The position numbers and the translations under genes are program-made. The notes below the pieces were generated by a model. That model saw only the letters and a list, made by a program, of their open reading frames with translations. It was not told the origin of the DNA and did no database searches. Below are positions 62,655 through 64,000 of a DNA stretch of 64,000 bases, piece by piece. Every line of letters starts with the position of its first letter. The first letter of the stretch is position 1. Source of the DNA: Agrobacterium tumefaciens (GTDB lineage Bacteria; Pseudomonadota; Alphaproteobacteria; Rhizobiales; Rhizobiaceae); NCBI RefSeq assembly GCF_009649785.1, contig NZ_WJOK01000002.1:329294-393293 (forward strand), in the 5' to 3' direction.

Positions 62655-62682
62655 AAACCGCGCCCTTTCGGGCGCGGCTCGA
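62655..62682 (-). terminator. Terminator of the first flagellin gene
   Basis: ACCGCGCCC and GGGCGCGGT-like arms (62657-62680, TTTCG loop) with a minus-strand TTTTCC run. It lies about 25 bases beyond the stop codon at 62704. The stem core GCGCGG is shared with the terminator at 59075. Confidence 0.75.
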
Positions 62683-62703
62683 CTTTTGTAATTTTCGGTC
62701 CGA

Positions 62704-63714
62704 TTAACGGAAGAGCGACAGGATGTTCTGCGAGTCGCTGTTGGCGATCGACAGAGCCTGGATTGCCAGCTGCTGCTGCGTCTGCAGAGCCTTGAGGCGG
62801 GTCGACTCTTCGTTCATGTCGGCGTCAACCAGACGGCCGATACCCTTTTCCATCGTTGCCGTCAGCTTGGAAACGAAGTCACCCTGCATCGAGATGCGGT
62901 TGGAGACCGCGCCCAGATCGGCAGCAGCGCTGTTGAGGGTTTCAAGCTGCTTGTCAACGTGGGTGATGAGCTTGTCGAGGATGTCGTTGTCCGTTGCAGC
63001 GGCAGTGCCGAGCATGGTGGCACCAGCGCCCTTGTAGATGCTCAGGTCGGAAATATCGAGGTTCGAAACCGACTGCTTAACGCCGTCTGCGACAGCTGCC
63101 TTGTCGAGGATGCCCGTACCCTTGCCGTCTGTTACAGCGCCGGTATCGAACAGAACGTTCGAGCCGCTGAGCTGCAGATCGACGCGCTGAACCTTAACGG
63201 CGCCAGCGGAGTCACGGGTGAAGGAAGCAACAACCTGCTTCTTCAGGTTGGCAATAGCCGCATCGTCAGTACCGGCAGCGAATGCTGCGCCGTCGTTGGA
63301 TGCTTTCGTCTTCAGCCAGTTTTCACCGTTGAAGGTCGCGGAGTCGGCGATCGACGTCAGCTGCTTCTGGAGCTGGCCGATTTCCTTCTGGATCTTCTTC
63401 TTGTCGGCAGTCGGGTCCTGGGCAAGGATCAGCTTGTCCTTGATTTCCTGAACGACCTTGATCGTCGCTTCCATGCCGGAGTACGCGGTGTCGACCTTGG
63501 CTGCGCCGATGCCGAGTGCGTCAGAAACGGTGGAGAGCGCCGAAGCGTCCGAACGCATCGTGGTCGCGATGGACCAGTAAGCGGCGTTGTCGGAGGCGGA
63601 GCCTACCTTCAGGCCGGTCGAGATACGACCCTGCGTGGTCTCCATGTTGTTGCCGATCGAACGCAGCGTCTGGAGAGCAGCCATAGAGGAGGCGTTGGTG
63701 AGAATGCTTGCCAT
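62704..63714 (-). CDS. flaA: Flagellin (first in the cluster, probable major subunit)
   Basis: 336 residues, the compact form. N-terminus MASILTNASSMAALQTLRSI, SDNAAYWSIATTMRSDASAL and GIGAAKVDTAYSGMEATIK, and C-terminus SMQGDFVSKLTATMEKGIG..NEESTRLKALQTQQQLAIQALS..ILSLFR. The middle is much shorter than in the neighbours. The start is ATG 63714 (the frame is open further upstream). In the published Agrobacterium naming the compact first gene is FlaA, the main filament protein. Leader hairpin present. Confidence 0.95.
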   Translation of the reverse strand: MASILTNASSMAALQTLRSIGNNMETTQGRISTGLKVGSASDNAAYWSIATTMRSDASALSTVSDALGIGAAKVDTAYSGMEATIKVVQEIKDKLILAQDPTADKKKIQKEIGQLQKQLTSIADSATFNGENWLKTKASNDGAAFAAGTDDAAIANLKKQVVASFTRDSAGAVKVQRVDLQLSGSNVLFDTGAVTDGKGTGILDKAAVADGVKQSVSNLDISDLSIYKGAGATMLGTAAATDNDILDKLITHVDKQLETLNSAAADLGAVSNRISMQGDFVSKLTATMEKGIGRLVDADMNEESTRLKALQTQQQLAIQALSIANSDSQNILSLFR

Positions 63715-63721
63715 AATATTT

Positions 63722-63764
63722 TGTCCCTTGTTTTTACGAGATACTGGAGTTGGGGACATTCCGG
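63722..63764 (-). promoter_or_regulatory. Flagellin 5' leader: hairpin masking the ribosome-binding site (flaA)
   Basis: TGTCCC (minus strand, 63758-63753) can pair perfectly with GGGACA (63727-63722), which overlaps the ribosome-binding site AAGGGA. CCGGAATGTCCC is the same as in the other two leaders, and the second strand changed in step (GGGACA here, GGGGCA there), so pairing is kept by G-C or G-U. The promoter-like block GGCTTCATGCCACTCGG is at 63792-63808. Confidence 0.6.
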
Positions 63765-64000
63765 ACTTTGTATTACCGGTCACAACGTTTCGGCTTCATG
63801 CCACTCGGTTCCGAATTACTTGCCTTTGGAAACCAAACCCGCTGTGTGTAGGGAGAATTTGGCAGCAAAGAATTGCCCAATTGTTAATTTGAGCACTAAG
63901 AAATACTAGAAAATACTTATGGTTACTGCGACGTATATTTAATTGGTAAGTTTTTAATTTAAAATTATAGTTATCTGACCCCTAGCAAAAACGGTAACCA
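63765..64000. other. Upstream region of the first flagellin
   Basis: About 235 bases to the window edge. It holds the promoter block shared with the other flagellins (63792-63810) and then AT-rich sequence with no supported gene. Nothing else recognised. Confidence 0.4.

Larger units (their letters stand above)
62113..62703. other. 591-base gap between two flagellin genes
   Basis: Contains the leader of the second flagellin (62113-62200), an extra hairpin AAAGCCGCA/TGCGGCTTT at about 62355-62388, and the terminator of the flagellin at 62704. The rest (about 62390-62640) is less structured. It carries a plus-strand frame (62384-62707) with no ribosome-binding site and no recognisable domain. 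The extra hairpin is a terminator-like structure with no gene directly before it. Confidence 0.5.

Noticed and set aside
62384..62707. Plus-strand 107-codon frame between flagellins
   Set aside because: No ribosome-binding site; it covers the terminator of the first flagellin and has no recognisable domain.

Overview
The window is a gene-dense stretch of a high-GC alphaproteobacterial chromosome. It is almost certainly from Rhizobiaceae, in the Agrobacterium tumefaciens/fabrum complex. The evidence is a PodJ-type polarity protein, a chemotaxis operon of the rhizobial type (soluble mcp, cheS, cheY1, cheA, cheR, cheB, cheY2, cheD, cheT, fliF), the flagellar master regulators visN and visR, exoB, and tandem short-leader flagellins starting MTSILTN/MASILTN. 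Apart from palindromic intergenic repeats there is no insertion sequence, prophage, integrase, CRISPR array or toxin-antitoxin pair. This is core chromosome, and the interesting material lies mostly in regulation and in missing or altered parts of known systems.

Layout. 1-7.6 kb: a truncated S24-peptidase repressor with a clear self-operator, an orphan LuxR-type response regulator, DUF952-pyrD, a small lipoprotein pair, a TPR-methyltransferase, two tandem YitT-like membrane proteins, and an AhpD-like protein with its Rrf2 regulator. 7.7-13.4 kb: a ligase-associated Lhr-type helicase with its phosphoesterase, a universal stress protein, and a TIGR02186/TauE export pair. 13.6-17.4 kb: podJ, divergent from a three-gene fatty-acid beta-oxidation operon (17.8-23.2 kb) that has an operator-like promoter. 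24.1 kb: tRNA-Phe. 24.4-30.4 kb: a complete Mrp/Mnh Na+/H+ antiporter operon with mnhA and mnhB fused.

31-45 kb: motility control. A globin-coupled soluble chemoreceptor, cheS-Y1-A-R-B-Y2-D-T and fliF form one tightly coupled transcription unit without cheW. visN, visR and a membrane chemoreceptor follow. 45-48.5 kb: a 1169-residue hybrid kinase fused to a sodium/solute symporter domain, of the kind that works with the type of response regulator seen at 0.7-1.3 kb. 48.7-52.7 kb: mscL, an aminotransferase, exoB (UDP-galactose supply for succinoglycan) and an unknown membrane-anchored protein. 52.8-58.7 kb: a conserved minus-strand housekeeping cluster, murA, DUF2948, hisD, UPF0262, a low-molecular-weight phosphatase, infA, maf and yacG. 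58.9 kb: tRNA-Thr. 59.2-63.7 kb: three flagellin genes on the minus strand. Each has the same leader, in which a conserved TGTCCC block can pair with the ribosome-binding site.

Together the window links swimming (receptors, Che signalling, basal-body MS ring, filament subunits, master regulators), polar growth (PodJ, MurA) and carbon/ion homeostasis. Genes were recognised by reading motifs and synteny; no database search was run.
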